Source: Flavobacterium foetidum
GTDB taxonomy: Bacteria > Bacteroidota > Bacteroidia > Flavobacteriales > Flavobacteriaceae
Direction of reading: 5' to 3'
DNA length: 64,000 bases
NCBI RefSeq assembly: GCF_004634245.1
Contig: NZ_SJTF01000002.1
Coordinates: forward strand, 480,737-544,736
Shown: piece after piece, positions 50,069 through 59,923 of the stretch
Position numbering within the stretch: the first letter of the stretch is position 1
Layout of the letters: each line of letters opens with the position of its first letter
Made by a program: the position numbers and the translations under genes
Notes under the pieces: model-generated
Database searches by the model: none
Told to the model about the DNA's origin: nothing
What the model saw: only the letters and a program-made list of their open reading frames with translations

Positions 50069-52207
50069 TTGAGAAAAGACCTTAAACATATAAAGTTAAA
50101 TGTAAAAAGTGAAACGTTAGATAAACTGACGCATAACTCTGAACCTGTAACTGAAAACTTCACCACAGCCGAAGGAATCGAAATCAAAAAAAACTATTCA
50201 GAGAAAGATATCGAAGAGTTAGAATTTCTAGATTTCGGAGCTGGTTTTGCACCAAATTTACGCGGACCATACGCTACTATGTATGTAAGACGCCCGTGGA
50301 CCATTCGCCAATATGCCGGATTTTCGACTGCAGAAGAAAGTAATGCCTTCTATAAAAGAAACTTAGCTGCGGGTCAAAAAGGGCTTTCGATTGCTTTTGA
50401 TTTGCCCACACACCGCGGTTACGATTCTGATCACGAGAGAGTTCTTGGAGATGTTGGAAAAGCTGGAGTTGCAATCGATTCTGTTGAAGATATGAAAATA
50501 CTTTTCGATCAGATTCCGCTTGATGAAATGTCTGTATCAATGACCATGAACGGTGCTGTGCTGCCGATTATGGCTTTTTATATTGTTGCTGCAGAAGAAC
50601 AAGGAGTTTCTCCAGAAAAATTGGCGGGAACAATCCAAAACGACATTCTGAAGGAGTTTATGGTTAGAAATACGTATATCTATCCGCCAGCTCCTTCGAT
50701 GAAAATAATTGCAGATATTTTTGAATTTACGAGCAAAAAAATGCCAAAGTTCAATTCTATTTCTATTTCTGGTTATCATATGCAGGAAGCGGGAGCAACA
50801 GCAGATATTGAATTGGCCTACACTTTAGCTGACGGTTTAGAATATATTAGAACGGGATTATCAACCGGAATGACCATTGACGAATTTGCTCCACGCCTTT
50901 CATTCTTTTGGGCAATCGGAATGAATCATTTTATGGAAATTGCTAAAATGAGAGCTGGACGAATGATTTGGGCTAAATTATTACAGCAATTTAAGCCGAA
51001 AAGCGATAAATCTTTAGCACTACGAACCCACTGCCAAACCAGTGGCTGGAGCTTAACCGAACAAGATCCTTTTAATAATGTAGCCAGAACCTGCATAGAA
51101 GCTGCCGCTGCGGCTTTTGGAGGTACGCAATCTCTACATACCAATGCATTAGATGAAGCTATTGCGCTTCCTACAGACTTTTCAGCACGAATAGCCCGAA
51201 ATACACAAATCTTTCTTCAGGAAGAAACCAAAATAACCAAAACAGTAGATCCTTGGGCGGGAAGTTATTATCTTGAAAGCCTAACGAATGATATAGCTGA
51301 GAAAACGTGGAAACTAATTGAGGAAGTAGAAGAACTGGGAGGAATGACCAAGGCAATTGAAGCTGGAATTCCGAAACTTAGAATTGAGGAAGCTGCCGCA
51401 CGAAAACAGGCACGTATAGACAGCGGACAGGATATTATTGTAGGAGTAAATAAATTCCGCTTAGAGAAAGAAGATCCTTTGCATATACTTGATGTAGATA
51501 ATCAATTGGTTCGCAGACAGCAAATCGAGCGTCTGAACAAAATTAAAGAAAAAAGAAATTCAGAAAAGGTAAACAGTTCACTAGATAAATTAATTCATTG
51601 TGCAAAAACGGGAGAAGGCAATCTATTAGAGATTGCAATCGACGCAGCAAGGAACAGAGCAACTTTAGGAGAAATAAGCAATGCTCTTGAAAGTGTTTTC
51701 GGCCGATTTAAAGCACAAATTAAATCCTTTAGCGGTGTGTATAGTGCAGCAATAAAAAACGACGAGTATTTTGAAAAAGCAAAAAAATTAGCAGATGTTT
51801 TTGCCAAACAAGAAGGAAGACGTCCTCGAATTATGATTGCCAAAATGGGACAGGACGGCCACGATCGAGGCGCCAAAGTAGTCGCAACAGGTTATGCAGA
51901 TGTTGGTTTTGATGTAGATATCGGACCTCTTTTTCAAACTCCTGCTGAAGCTGCAAAGCAAGCCGTAGAAAACGACGTTCATATTCTTGGAGTTTCTTCT
52001 TTGGCTGCAGGTCATAAAACATTAGTACCGCAGGTTATAGAAGAATTAAAAAAACATGGTCGTGAAGATATTATGGTAATTGTCGGAGGCGTTATTCCGT
52101 CACAGGACTATCAATTTCTTTTTGACGCCGGTGCCGCAGCCGTTTTTGGTCCTGGAACCAAAATCAGTGAAGCTGCCATTAAAATTCTTGAAGCGTTAAT
52201 TGATTAA
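50069..52207 (+). CDS. mutB: Methylmalonyl-CoA mutase large (alpha) subunit
   Basis: 712 residues with TTG start, 12 bases after the small ORF. The TIM-barrel substrate domain (about 50-560) has [20 protein letters not shown] and [15 protein letters not shown]. The C-terminal cobalamin domain has the base-off motif DGHDRG with the cobalt-ligand His near residue 597, then [13 protein letters not shown] and [13 protein letters not shown]. This is the catalytic subunit, dependent on adenosylcobalamin; its chaperone meaB is at 7131-8252. Confidence 0.97.
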   Translation: MRKDLKHIKLNVKSETLDKLTHNSEPVTENFTTAEGIEIKKNYSEKDIEELEFLDFGAGFAPNLRGPYATMYVRRPWTIRQYAGFSTAEESNAFYKRNLAAGQKGLSIAFDLPTHRGYDSDHERVLGDVGKAGVAIDSVEDMKILFDQIPLDEMSVSMTMNGAVLPIMAFYIVAAEEQGVSPEKLAGTIQNDILKEFMVRNTYIYPPAPSMKIIADIFEFTSKKMPKFNSISISGYHMQEAGATADIELAYTLADGLEYIRTGLSTGMTIDEFAPRLSFFWAIGMNHFMEIAKMRAGRMIWAKLLQQFKPKSDKSLALRTHCQTSGWSLTEQDPFNNVARTCIEAAAAAFGGTQSLHTNALDEAIALPTDFSARIARNTQIFLQEETKITKTVDPWAGSYYLESLTNDIAEKTWKLIEEVEELGGMTKAIEAGIPKLRIEEAAARKQARIDSGQDIIVGVNKFRLEKEDPLHILDVDNQLVRRQQIERLNKIKEKRNSEKVNSSLDKLIHCAKTGEGNLLEIAIDAARNRATLGEISNALESVFGRFKAQIKSFSGVYSAAIKNDEYFEKAKKLADVFAKQEGRRPRIMIAKMGQDGHDRGAKVVATGYADVGFDVDIGPLFQTPAEAAKQAVENDVHILGVSSLAAGHKTLVPQVIEELKKHGREDIMVIVGGVIPSQDYQFLFDAGAAAVFGPGTKISEAAIKILEALID

Positions 52208-52243
52208 AAAAAGAAAATCCCGAGAGCGGGATTTTCTTTTTTG
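52205..52243. terminator. Terminator at the end of the mut operon
   Basis: AAAGAAAATCCCG pairs with CGGGATTTTCTTT over an AGAG loop, followed by T6; also usable by the convergent lysozyme-like gene. Confidence 0.9.
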
Positions 52244-52247
52244 CGTT

Positions 52248-52886
52248 TTAGTCGTTTACCGTTGCGTTATTATCTGCTTCTATAAAAGACAGATCATAAC
52301 CTGCAAAATCTCTCATATAGCTCTTTAATGAAGTTCCGAAAGCATCTCTAAAATGTCTGCTTCCTTTGTTCTTAAAGAAGTTCTTTACAGAACCCGCACC
52401 TCCTAAATGAGCTGCCGCTAAAATTCCGGATTCGGTGATTTCTACACCGCTGATAATTTTGCCTTCATACCTTTCGATTTCATTGCGTAAAATCCATTTG
52501 TTTTTAGCTAATAAAGCCATGAAAGCTTTTTCTTGTAAAGCTGGGTCTTTTAAAAAGGCTTTGTCATCTTTGATTCCGATTGCTCTCAAAGCTTTAGAAC
52601 CAAATTGATATTTTCCCATGTACCCCAAAGAATTTACTAATCTGTATTTTCCCTGAGATTCTTTAAAAGCCACTGCTTCTTTAAAACCTATAAGATGATT
52701 TCCTGTATATGGGACATTGGTGTTAGGATAATCATCCTTTTCTTTTGATGGAAAAATATATTCAGATCCATCAGTTTTTTCAGTAAGAAACCATGGTTTG
52801 GTTTCATAATCAGAGGGAATAAATCCCAAACTTAAAAATGTAATAATAACGACTAAACTCGCGTAAAAATACCATTTCTTTATCAT
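52248..52886 (-). CDS. Lysozyme-like / lytic transglycosylase-like membrane-anchored protein
   Basis: 212 residues: one N-terminal membrane helix (about 7-25), then a soluble domain. Residues about 68-95 read FKEAVAFKESQGKYRLVNSL followed by GYMGKYQFG, the lysozyme-fold SLT pattern with catalytic Glu in KESQG. The helical remainder includes SGILAAAHLGGAGSVKNFF. It likely cleaves or binds peptidoglycan in the periplasm; direct assignment to a GH family is not possible. Monocistronic with a TATCTTTG promoter box at 52936-52943. Confidence 0.8.
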   Translation of the reverse strand: MIKKWYFYASLVVIITFLSLGFIPSDYETKPWFLTEKTDGSEYIFPSKEKDDYPNTNVPYTGNHLIGFKEAVAFKESQGKYRLVNSLGYMGKYQFGSKALRAIGIKDDKAFLKDPALQEKAFMALLAKNKWILRNEIERYEGKIISGVEITESGILAAAHLGGAGSVKNFFKNKGSRHFRDAFGTSLKSYMRDFAGYDLSFIEADNNATVND

Positions 52887-52935
52887 AAATTGTTTTTCTT
52901 CAAGACGCTGTCACCCTCTTGAAATTTCTACGCTG

Positions 52936-52943
52936 CAAAGATA
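52936..52943 (-). promoter_or_regulatory. -7 box of the lysozyme-like gene promoter
   Basis: TATCTTTG on the minus strand matches TAnnTTTG, 50 bases before the ATG. Confidence 0.6.
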
Positions 52944-53316
52944 AGGCATTTTTAAAATATACTTAAAATCAGTGTTTTAGCATTTTTTAGACAAAATCAA
53001 AAATCGCTTTAATCCCAGTTATAGTAATGGATTCGAAAAGATTTTAAACCAAATTTTTTAGCTTCGAAAATTGAAAATTGGTCGCAAAAAAAATCGAATT
53101 TTATATAAATTTTAAGGAAATCTCATTAAAAAGAAAGAAATAACCTACAATAGAAAAGCTGTTTTTATGCAAATTTTGAAAAAGCTCTTTTTCAATTTTA
53201 TAAAATTTACCATTAAAAAATGTTTATTTTTTTATTAAGCTAAATCAAAAATTACGCAAAATAGTAATTTGATAATTTTCTAATTTTCTTGACTTTTTTT
53301 AAAGAAAGGACAATAA
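52944..53316. other. AT-rich gap without recognisable genes
   Basis: About 370 bases of very AT-rich sequence with several A/T runs and short inverted repeats (for example AAAAGCTTTTT-type around 53190). No ORF with coding character, tRNA or conserved repeat family was recognised. Confidence 0.6.
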
Positions 53317-53347
53317 AAAACCGAAGTACATTTTACTTCGGTTTCCT
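53317..53347 (-). terminator. Terminator of the dapF-TPR-GNAT-mltG operon
   Basis: On the minus strand AAACCGAAGTAA pairs with TACTTCGGTTT, followed by a U tract. Confidence 0.85.
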
Positions 53348-53370
53348 AATCGTTTTTAGCATTATCACAG

Positions 53371-54411
53371 TTATCTCGTCACACCCTGACTAGCAATCCA
53401 GTCCGAATATTTTTTTGCATTTACATTATGTTCCGCCAATGTCGAGGCAAATTCATGATAGCCGAATCTTTCTACACTTGCACAGAAGTAGATAAAATCG
53501 TTTTTCTCTGGATTTATAACTGCTTCAAGAGCTGTAATATCAGGCATAGCAATTGGTCCTGGCGGAAGTCCTTTATTCACGTAAGTGTTGTAAGGAGATC
53601 TCATTACAAGATCATTATAAAAAACTCTTTTTATAACCTGTTCAAAATTATTATCTCTTAATTTTAGAGCGTAAATTACTGTTGGATCTGCTTGCAAGGG
53701 CATTTCTAAACGTAAACGGTTTAAATATACACCAGCAATACGTGGTCTTTCATCTTTCTTAACTGACTCTTTATGAACAATTGAAGCCAAAATAGTTGCC
53801 TGAACCGGAGTTAGGCCTTGTGCTTTTGCTTTTGCAATTCGCTCCTCTGTCCAGAAATTATGATATTCTTTAATCATTTTATCACGGAATTTCTCTGCAG
53901 AAGTATTCCAATAGATTTCATAGGTATTGGGAATAAACATTGCAAAAACATTTTCCTCATTAAATCCGTTTTCGGCCAAAAAAGCGGGGTCTTTGATTGC
54001 TTTTAATAACGATATACTGTCAGCTTCGATTTCGGCACCAATTCTTCCTGCAAAATTCTCAAGACGCTCCTGATTATTAAAAACCAATTTTACTGGAATA
54101 TTAGAACGCATCGCTCGAACCAAATCGATGTTGTTCATATCTTTCTTTAAAAGAAAACGTCCCGATTTTACATTTTCTGGATAGCTTCTTTTTTCAGCCA
54201 CTAACTCAAAATTGTCAAAATTCTTTACGTAGGGTTCTAATATTTTCTTTACATCAGTATAAGTAGCGCCAGTTGGTACATATACATAGAGTTCTTTTTC
54301 TTCAAATTTGGTATTTGCACCAAATATTCTGCTGATTAAAATAAATCCATAAATCAATAAGACAGAAATTATGGCTACGGCACTTATCGTGATAATTTTT
54401 TTTAGACTCAA
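53371..54411 (-). CDS. mltG: Endolytic transglycosylase MltG
   Basis: 346 residues with TTG start, ten bases after the GNAT stop codon. One N-terminal helix (about 6-27) and a LysM-like region (YVYVPTGATYTDVKKILEPY) precede the YceG catalytic domain with the Glu of LASIVHKESVKKDERPRIAG and NTYVNKGLPPGPIAMPDI. MltG cuts nascent glycan strands near sites of peptidoglycan synthesis. Last gene of the dapF operon. Confidence 0.93.
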   Translation of the reverse strand: MSLKKIITISAVAIISVLLIYGFILISRIFGANTKFEEKELYVYVPTGATYTDVKKILEPYVKNFDNFELVAEKRSYPENVKSGRFLLKKDMNNIDLVRAMRSNIPVKLVFNNQERLENFAGRIGAEIEADSISLLKAIKDPAFLAENGFNEENVFAMFIPNTYEIYWNTSAEKFRDKMIKEYHNFWTEERIAKAKAQGLTPVQATILASIVHKESVKKDERPRIAGVYLNRLRLEMPLQADPTVIYALKLRDNNFEQVIKRVFYNDLVMRSPYNTYVNKGLPPGPIAMPDITALEAVINPEKNDFIYFCASVERFGYHEFASTLAEHNVNAKKYSDWIASQGVTR

Positions 54412-54421
54412 AGCTTAAAGT

Positions 54422-54955
54422 TTAAATTTGTTTATTAATCAATTGAAAAATTGCTTCGTCGTGATAGTGGTTCTCAAGCAATATCCAATCCTTTTTTATT
54501 CCAATTTTATTGAAACCAAATTTAGTAAAAAGAGCTATACTAGCTTCATTATTTGTACTAATATTTGCATAAAGCTGATGAAGATTTAAATTGAAAAAAG
54601 AATACTTAATTAAAAGCTCTAAAGCCTCAGAACCAATATTTTGACCTCTATTTTCATTTTTATGAATCACAATACCAACTCCAGCCCTATTATTTTTAGG
54701 GTCAAAATCAAATAAGTCTATTAATCCGATTGCGGGAAAATCTTCGTCCTGACAGATTGCCAGACGTAATTGTTTGGCTTCGTAAATATCCTGTTGTGCA
54801 TTCTCAAGATACTGTCGAATCAGATAACGGCTATATGGCGTATTGGTATTGCTAACTTCCCAAATACTTTGATCATTCTCCATTTCATAAACAAACTCCA
54901 AATCCTGAGGTTCGAGTGCGCGTAGATAAATATTTTCACCTTTGAGTGTTATCAT
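54422..54955 (-). CDS. GNAT-family N-acetyltransferase (SpeG-like)
   Basis: 177 residues: LKGENIYLRALEPQDLEFVY at the start, AGVGIVIHKNENRGQNIGSE as acetyl-CoA loop, and NNEASIALFTKFGFNKIG at the end. The pattern matches RimJ/RimL/SpeG-like acetyltransferases; the substrate is unknown. Its ATG overlaps the TPR gene's stop by four bases (ATGA), so the two are translationally coupled. The pair dapF-GNAT-mltG is a common order in Flavobacterium. Confidence 0.88.
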   Translation of the reverse strand: MITLKGENIYLRALEPQDLEFVYEMENDQSIWEVSNTNTPYSRYLIRQYLENAQQDIYEAKQLRLAICQDEDFPAIGLIDLFDFDPKNNRAGVGIVIHKNENRGQNIGSEALELLIKYSFFNLNLHQLYANISTNNEASIALFTKFGFNKIGIKKDWILLENHYHDEAIFQLINKQI

Positions 54956-55887
54956 TCTCTTGTTTTAGATTGTGGCGTGTTGTTCTTAGAACGAAAAAGC
55001 AAATATAAAAGACTAAGTGATATGACAACTAAAATTACTGACAGTAAAGTTCTGACATAATCAAAATCTGGATTTACTACCTCTTTCTTATTTTTTTGAG
55101 CCAATTTGGGAGTTAATACATGATTGACATAAGTTAATCTTTTTTCAAAAATTTTGCTGCTAAAACCATATTCTTTTGCTTTTGTAAATATTTCTTTTGC
55201 CGTATGAAACTCTCCTTTAATAATTTTTATGTTTCCTAACTCAAACAATAAAACAGCTATTATACTATCTTTTGGTTGAATAAAAGATATTCTTTCATTT
55301 AATTGATAATACAGCGATTTATCTAATTTATTTAACGCGATTGTATCCATTTTATAAACAGGCTTAACTTCATTTCCAAAGTCAGTGCCCAACAGAAACT
55401 GCGTACTGTAAAAGTCTTTTCCATTAATTTTTGCTTCTAAAATTCTCGAATGCAGCCATTCAGAGCCATTATGTGATTTCGGGTTAATGGCAATCGATTT
55501 ATTAATCCATTTTAAGGCTTCTTCATTATTCCCCATCAATTCATACAATGTTCCCACATTTGAAGCCGTAGAATATCTGTTAGGTTTTAACTTTTCAATC
55601 TCTAGGTATAGTTTTAAAGCTTCATCATACTTTTGTTCTAGAATTAAAATATAACCTTTATCAGACAAATAATCTAAATCTTTTGTTTTTCGATAAAGAC
55701 TATCCAACTCAAATTTGTAACGGCTCGCATATTTACCAATAATAAAATTATGACCAAAGGGCAACTTATCTGCATAATCTAAATAAAGGTAATGCCCATT
55801 TTTCATCACATATTTTTCTCCGTTCAAGCAGGCTTGACTGCTTAGACTAATGAAAAAAAGTATTAAAATAAAAAAGATTTTTTTCAA
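54952..55887 (-). CDS. TPR-repeat protein with N-terminal signal and C-terminal membrane helix
   Basis: 311 residues with TTG start. A signal peptide (MKKIFFILILFFISLSSQAC) precedes helical repeats (about 60-140; LYLEIEKLKPNRYSTASNVG, TLYELMGNNEEALKWINKSI and AINPKSHNGSEWL match the TPR consensus). A further repeat-like region follows (GNIKIIKGEFHTAKEIFTKA), and the C-terminal helix is at about 275-297. A lipid-attachment Cys after SSQA is possible but a weak lipobox. It is inserted between dapF and the GNAT gene. Function unknown. Confidence 0.78.
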   Translation of the reverse strand: MKKIFFILILFFISLSSQACLNGEKYVMKNGHYLYLDYADKLPFGHNFIIGKYASRYKFELDSLYRKTKDLDYLSDKGYILILEQKYDEALKLYLEIEKLKPNRYSTASNVGTLYELMGNNEEALKWINKSIAINPKSHNGSEWLHSRILEAKINGKDFYSTQFLLGTDFGNEVKPVYKMDTIALNKLDKSLYYQLNERISFIQPKDSIIAVLLFELGNIKIIKGEFHTAKEIFTKAKEYGFSSKIFEKRLTYVNHVLTPKLAQKNKKEVVNPDFDYVRTLLSVILVVISLSLLYLLFRSKNNTPQSKTRE

Positions 55888-55901
55888 AACTCAATGTAGA
55901 A

Positions 55902-56684
55902 TTAGATTTCGACCGTTCCTTTGAAAACGAATTTTGCTGGTCCAGTTAGAAACACGTTTGTAAAATTTTCTCCTAATTTATCAAAAGATACAACAAGTTT
56001 TCCTCCTTCAACATTTAAATTGATCGAAGTCTTATCCGTTTCTCCAATAGCATTCATAGCGATAGCTACAGCGGTCGCTCCTGTGCCGCAAGCCAAGGTT
56101 TCATCTTCTACTCCTCTTTCGTACGTTCTTAATGAAAAAGTACTATCATCCACTTTTTTGACAAAATTGACATTGCTTCCCTTTTCGCCATACAATTCCC
56201 CATATCGAATTGCGGCTCCATTTTCTTTCACATTATAATGTTCAAGATCATCCACAATCTGAACGTGATGAGGAGAGCCTGTATTTAAAAAAGTATAAGA
56301 TTCTTTTTTCTGTATTTCATCAACATCAATCATTTGCAAAGAAACAATTGAATCGGTGCCCACAGATGCATGATGCAGACCGTCTGTCGCTATAAATGTC
56401 GTTTTGTCATTAATCACCCCCAACTGATTTGCGAAGGCAACCAAACAGCGTCCGCCATTTCCGCACATCGAACTTTGGTTTCCGTCTGAGTTGTAATACA
56501 CCATTCTAAAATCTGTTTCGTCATCATTTTCAAGCAAGATTAATCCATCAGCTCCAATTCCGAAACGTCTGTCACACAGGCGTTCAACAAGTTTAACATC
56601 CTCTTTAGGAAAGAAATCTGAACGGTTATCAATCATTACAAAATCGTTTCCTGTACCTTGGTATTTATAAAATTCTATCTGCAT
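55902..56684 (-). CDS. dapF: Diaminopimelate epimerase
   Basis: 260 residues. The two catalytic cysteines are in SSMCGNGGRC (about 72-81) and ETLACGTGATA. The start MQIEFYKYQGTGNDFVMIDN is typical. It interconverts LL- and meso-diaminopimelate for lysine and peptidoglycan synthesis. First gene of the operon leading to mltG; the TPR gene begins 14 bases downstream of its stop. Confidence 0.97.
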   Translation of the reverse strand: MQIEFYKYQGTGNDFVMIDNRSDFFPKEDVKLVERLCDRRFGIGADGLILLENDDETDFRMVYYNSDGNQSSMCGNGGRCLVAFANQLGVINDKTTFIATDGLHHASVGTDSIVSLQMIDVDEIQKKESYTFLNTGSPHHVQIVDDLEHYNVKENGAAIRYGELYGEKGSNVNFVKKVDDSTFSLRTYERGVEDETLACGTGATAVAIAMNAIGETDKTSINLNVEGGKLVVSFDKLGENFTNVFLTGPAKFVFKGTVEI

Positions 56685-56845
56685 TTTTTAGTTGTTAGAA
56701 ATACAAAAGTACGAACTATTAATTAATGAAATGTTAATCATTGTTAAAGAGCGTTAAACCATTTTTTCGAATAATTTTTTGGCATAATTTTACGTTGTAA
56801 ATGTTAAAAAGCATACACCTAAAAAACTTAAAACATAATTGTAAT

Positions 56846-58243
56846 ATGAAAAGATTTTCAACCTTATTTTTAGTTTCACTGCTTAGCGGCGCTACTACTC
56901 TTGGTGCTTACAAATTGCTTTTTGAAAGTAATTCTTTATTTGGAAAAGGAAATTCTGTTGTTACTCTTGCCCCGAATTCATTTGGGAAGAATGTTGGTTT
57001 AGGAGCTGAAACGGTTGATTTTACCGAAGCGGCCGACAAAACTATCCACACTGTTGTTCACGTTAAAAATGTTTCTAGAAGGACCGTAAGCAATCCGATG
57101 CTTGAATTTTTCTACGGCTATGGCGGACAGCAACAACAAGAACAAGTTGGAACTGGTTCTGGTGTCATAATTTCTGAAGACGGTTACATCGTGACTAATA
57201 ATCACGTAATAAAAGATGCTACCGAAATCGAAATTACCTTGAACAATAAAAAATCGTACAAGGCAAAACTAATTGGCACCGACTCTAAAATGGACATTGC
57301 TCTTTTAAAAATAAATGCCGACGAAAAACTACCTTACACTGCTTTTGCAAATTCAGACAGCGTAAAAGTCGGCGAATGGGTATTGGCTGTTGGTAATCCG
57401 TACAATCTAACATCAACTGTTACTGCCGGAATTGTTTCGGCCAAAGCCAGAAATTTAGACCAGAGCGGTATTCAGTCCTTTATACAAACCGACGCAGCGG
57501 TTAACCCTGGTAATAGTGGTGGGGCGCTAGTAAATGCGAGAGGAGAATTAATTGGTATTAATACTATGATTTCTTCTATGACAGGTTCTTATGTTGGATA
57601 TTCATTTGCGGTTCCATCAAATATTGCCCGTAAAATCATCGAAGACATTATGGAGTATGGAAATGTACAAAGAGGGATTTTAGGCGTTGAAGGAGGCGAA
57701 CTTAACAGCACAGCTTCTAAAGAATTAGGTATTTCTGAAACTCAAGGCTTTTATATAAACCGAGTTTCTAAAAATTCTGGGGCTGAAAAAGCAGGTCTAG
57801 CCAAAGGCGATATCATCGTAAAATTAGATGAGCAGAACATTTCGACATACGCTGATCTATCAGGTTACATCAATACGAAACGTCCAAACGATGTTGTGAA
57901 AGTAACGTATATTAAAGACGGAAAAACAAGAACAGTTCCGGTTACTTTAAGCAAAAACGAGTTTTATAGTGCAGAATTTAAAGGAATCGAATTAGAAAAT
58001 ATTGATGCTGCAGATAAAAAAAGGTTCAGAATTGATTACGGAGTTAAAATTAAAAACATCTCTAATGAAAATTTAATGCAATATCAAAACGAATTGCTTG
58101 GCAACATCATCTTAAGTATCGATAATGTAAAAGCTACAAATGTCGAAACTGTTTCGAAACTTTTGAGTAAAAAAGATGAAGGTCAAAGCGTACGAATTGA
58201 AATGATCAATAAAAATGGTGAGATTTTCAGAATTATAATATAA
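56846..58243 (+). CDS. HtrA/DegP-like periplasmic serine protease
   Basis: 465 residues from ATG 56846; the frame opens at 56801, upstream of a proper N-terminal anchor or signal helix (about 5-22). The catalytic triad is His120 (VTNNHVIKDATE), Asp150 (MDIALLKI) and Ser224 (NPGNSGGAL). Two PDZ domains follow (about 285-370 and 385-465). It degrades or refolds damaged envelope proteins. Monocistronic with terminator at 58287. Confidence 0.95.
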   Translation: MKRFSTLFLVSLLSGATTLGAYKLLFESNSLFGKGNSVVTLAPNSFGKNVGLGAETVDFTEAADKTIHTVVHVKNVSRRTVSNPMLEFFYGYGGQQQQEQVGTGSGVIISEDGYIVTNNHVIKDATEIEITLNNKKSYKAKLIGTDSKMDIALLKINADEKLPYTAFANSDSVKVGEWVLAVGNPYNLTSTVTAGIVSAKARNLDQSGIQSFIQTDAAVNPGNSGGALVNARGELIGINTMISSMTGSYVGYSFAVPSNIARKIIEDIMEYGNVQRGILGVEGGELNSTASKELGISETQGFYINRVSKNSGAEKAGLAKGDIIVKLDEQNISTYADLSGYINTKRPNDVVKVTYIKDGKTRTVPVTLSKNEFYSAEFKGIELENIDAADKKRFRIDYGVKIKNISNENLMQYQNELLGNIILSIDNVKATNVETVSKLLSKKDEGQSVRIEMINKNGEIFRIII

Positions 58244-58286
58244 TCTAAGTTTAGCATCTTCAGTAAAACTGAAGAAACTACTCAAC

Positions 58287-58324
58287 TCAAAAAGCCATCT
58301 TAAAAATTTAAGATGGCTTTTTCA
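58287..58324 (+). terminator. Rho-independent terminator of the HtrA gene
   Basis: AAAAAGCCATCTTAAA pairs with TTTAAGATGGCTTTTT over a three-base loop. Confidence 0.9.
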
Positions 58325-58373
58325 ATTGCAAAAAATAAATGCTAAAATAGTTTACGAAATCGATTGAAATAGA

Positions 58374-58381
58374 TACTTTTG
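58374..58381 (+). promoter_or_regulatory. -7 box of the GAPDH gene promoter
   Basis: TACTTTTG fits TAnnTTTG and lies 40 bases before the ATG. Confidence 0.55.
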
Positions 58382-58421
58382 CCCAAAATTTTAAAATAGT
58401 GAGCATTTTATTTTTTTAATT

Positions 58422-59870
58422 ATGAGCAAAAAATCTTTGTACCAAAAAGAGGTATCGTTACAAATCGACCGTCGTAAAGCAGGAGTCGAATTAATTAAAG
58501 TCATAAGCGATTTATGGTATGACAAATCCATCGAAATGGTTTTATTTAAAAATCAGTTACTGGATAAAAATGTGAGTGACATCATCAATCTGCATCAATA
58601 TGCTGGTGAATTTGTCGGTAAGCCCATCACCATTTTTGATTCGGTCGAAATCGCAAAAGTCGTATCATCACTAGATCTACCACCAGCCAAAATCGATTTA
58701 GGTAAACTTACATATGAGTATTGTCTGGAAGAAGAAAAATATCCCGACGCAAGATATTTTGTCTTGGATAAATTGAAAAACGCAAAATCATCCAAAGAGA
58801 TTCAGCCCAAGGATGTCGTTTTATACGGTTTCGGAAGAATTGGACGTTTATTAGCAAGAGAGCTGATGTCTAAGACTGGAAAAGGAAACCAACTAAGATT
58901 GAGAGCAATTGTTACCCGTGACAAAAATGATACTTCAAGTTTAGAGAAACGAGCTTCTCTACTTCAATATGATTCCATTCATGGTGATTTCCAAGGATCC
59001 GTAATGACCGATTCAAAGAACAATGCTTTAATCATAAACGGAACTACTGTTCATATGATAACAGCAAATTCTCCCGAAGAAATTGATTATACGGCTTACG
59101 AAATTAATGAAGCATTGATAATTGACAATACTGGTGCATTTACGACCGAAGAAGCTTTAAAAAGGCATTTATCTTCAAAAGGCGCTACGAGAGTTTTATT
59201 GACAGCACCTGGAAAAGGCGTTCCAAATATTGTTTATGGAGTAAATCATAATGAGTACAATCCCGACCAGACCGCTATTTTTTCTGCTGCATCTTGCACT
59301 ACAAATGCAATCACCCCAGTCTTAAAAGCAATTGAAGACTCGATTGGAATTGTAAAAGGGCATTTGGAAACTATTCATGCCTATACAAACGACCAAAATC
59401 TAGTAGACAATATGCATAGAAAATATAGACGAGGGCGAGCTGCAGCATTAAACATGGTTATTACCGAAACAGGTGCAGGAAGTGCTGTCGCAAAAGCGTT
59501 GCCATCATTAGAAGGAAAACTCACCTCAAATGCCATAAGAGTTCCTGTGCCCAATGGATCATTAGTAGTCTTAAATTTGGAAGTGAAAAAAGCAGTAACA
59601 ATTGCCGGAATCAATAAAATAATGAAAAAATATGCTCTTGAAGGAGAATTGGTCGAGCAAATAAAATATTCACTGAATAATGAATTGGTTTCTTCGGATA
59701 TTGTCGGAACTTCCGCTCCTTCAATCTATGATAGCAATGCAACCATCGTATCCAAAGATGGCAAAAATATTGTACTTTATATTTGGTACGATAACGAGTA
59801 CGGATACAGCCACCAAGTTATCCGTTTGGCAAAATACATAGCCAAGGTGAGAAGATTTACTTACTATTAA
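58422..59870 (+). CDS. Glyceraldehyde-3-phosphate dehydrogenase, long form
   Basis: 482 residues. A helical N-terminal extension of about 130 residues precedes the Rossmann domain (VVLYGFGRIGRLLARELM, about 132-149), and the catalytic Cys292 is in SAASCTTNAITP, with YDNEYGYSHQ near the C-terminus. The fold is GAPDH, longer than the usual 335 residues; the extension resembles the long forms known in Bacteroidota. Whether it serves glycolysis or gluconeogenesis and uses NAD or NADP is not decidable here. Single gene between terminators. Confidence 0.93.
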   Translation: MSKKSLYQKEVSLQIDRRKAGVELIKVISDLWYDKSIEMVLFKNQLLDKNVSDIINLHQYAGEFVGKPITIFDSVEIAKVVSSLDLPPAKIDLGKLTYEYCLEEEKYPDARYFVLDKLKNAKSSKEIQPKDVVLYGFGRIGRLLARELMSKTGKGNQLRLRAIVTRDKNDTSSLEKRASLLQYDSIHGDFQGSVMTDSKNNALIINGTTVHMITANSPEEIDYTAYEINEALIIDNTGAFTTEEALKRHLSSKGATRVLLTAPGKGVPNIVYGVNHNEYNPDQTAIFSAASCTTNAITPVLKAIEDSIGIVKGHLETIHAYTNDQNLVDNMHRKYRRGRAAALNMVITETGAGSAVAKALPSLEGKLTSNAIRVPVPNGSLVVLNLEVKKAVTIAGINKIMKKYALEGELVEQIKYSLNNELVSSDIVGTSAPSIYDSNATIVSKDGKNIVLYIWYDNEYGYSHQVIRLAKYIAKVRRFTYY

Positions 59871-59888
59871 TATATTTTTTTTTATTCA

Positions 59889-59921
59889 AAAAGGCCATCT
59901 CCAATTTAGAGGTGGCTTTTA
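59889..59921. terminator. Terminator between GAPDH and the convergent Lrp gene
   Basis: AAAGGCCATCTC pairs with GAGGTGGCTTTT over an AATTTA-type loop (one G-T pair); usable in both directions. Confidence 0.8.
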
Positions 59922-59923
59922 GT

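Noticed and set aside
50277..52022. Several minus-strand ORFs inside mutB
   Set aside because: Antisense frames of a strongly conserved gene; no start context or family resemblance.
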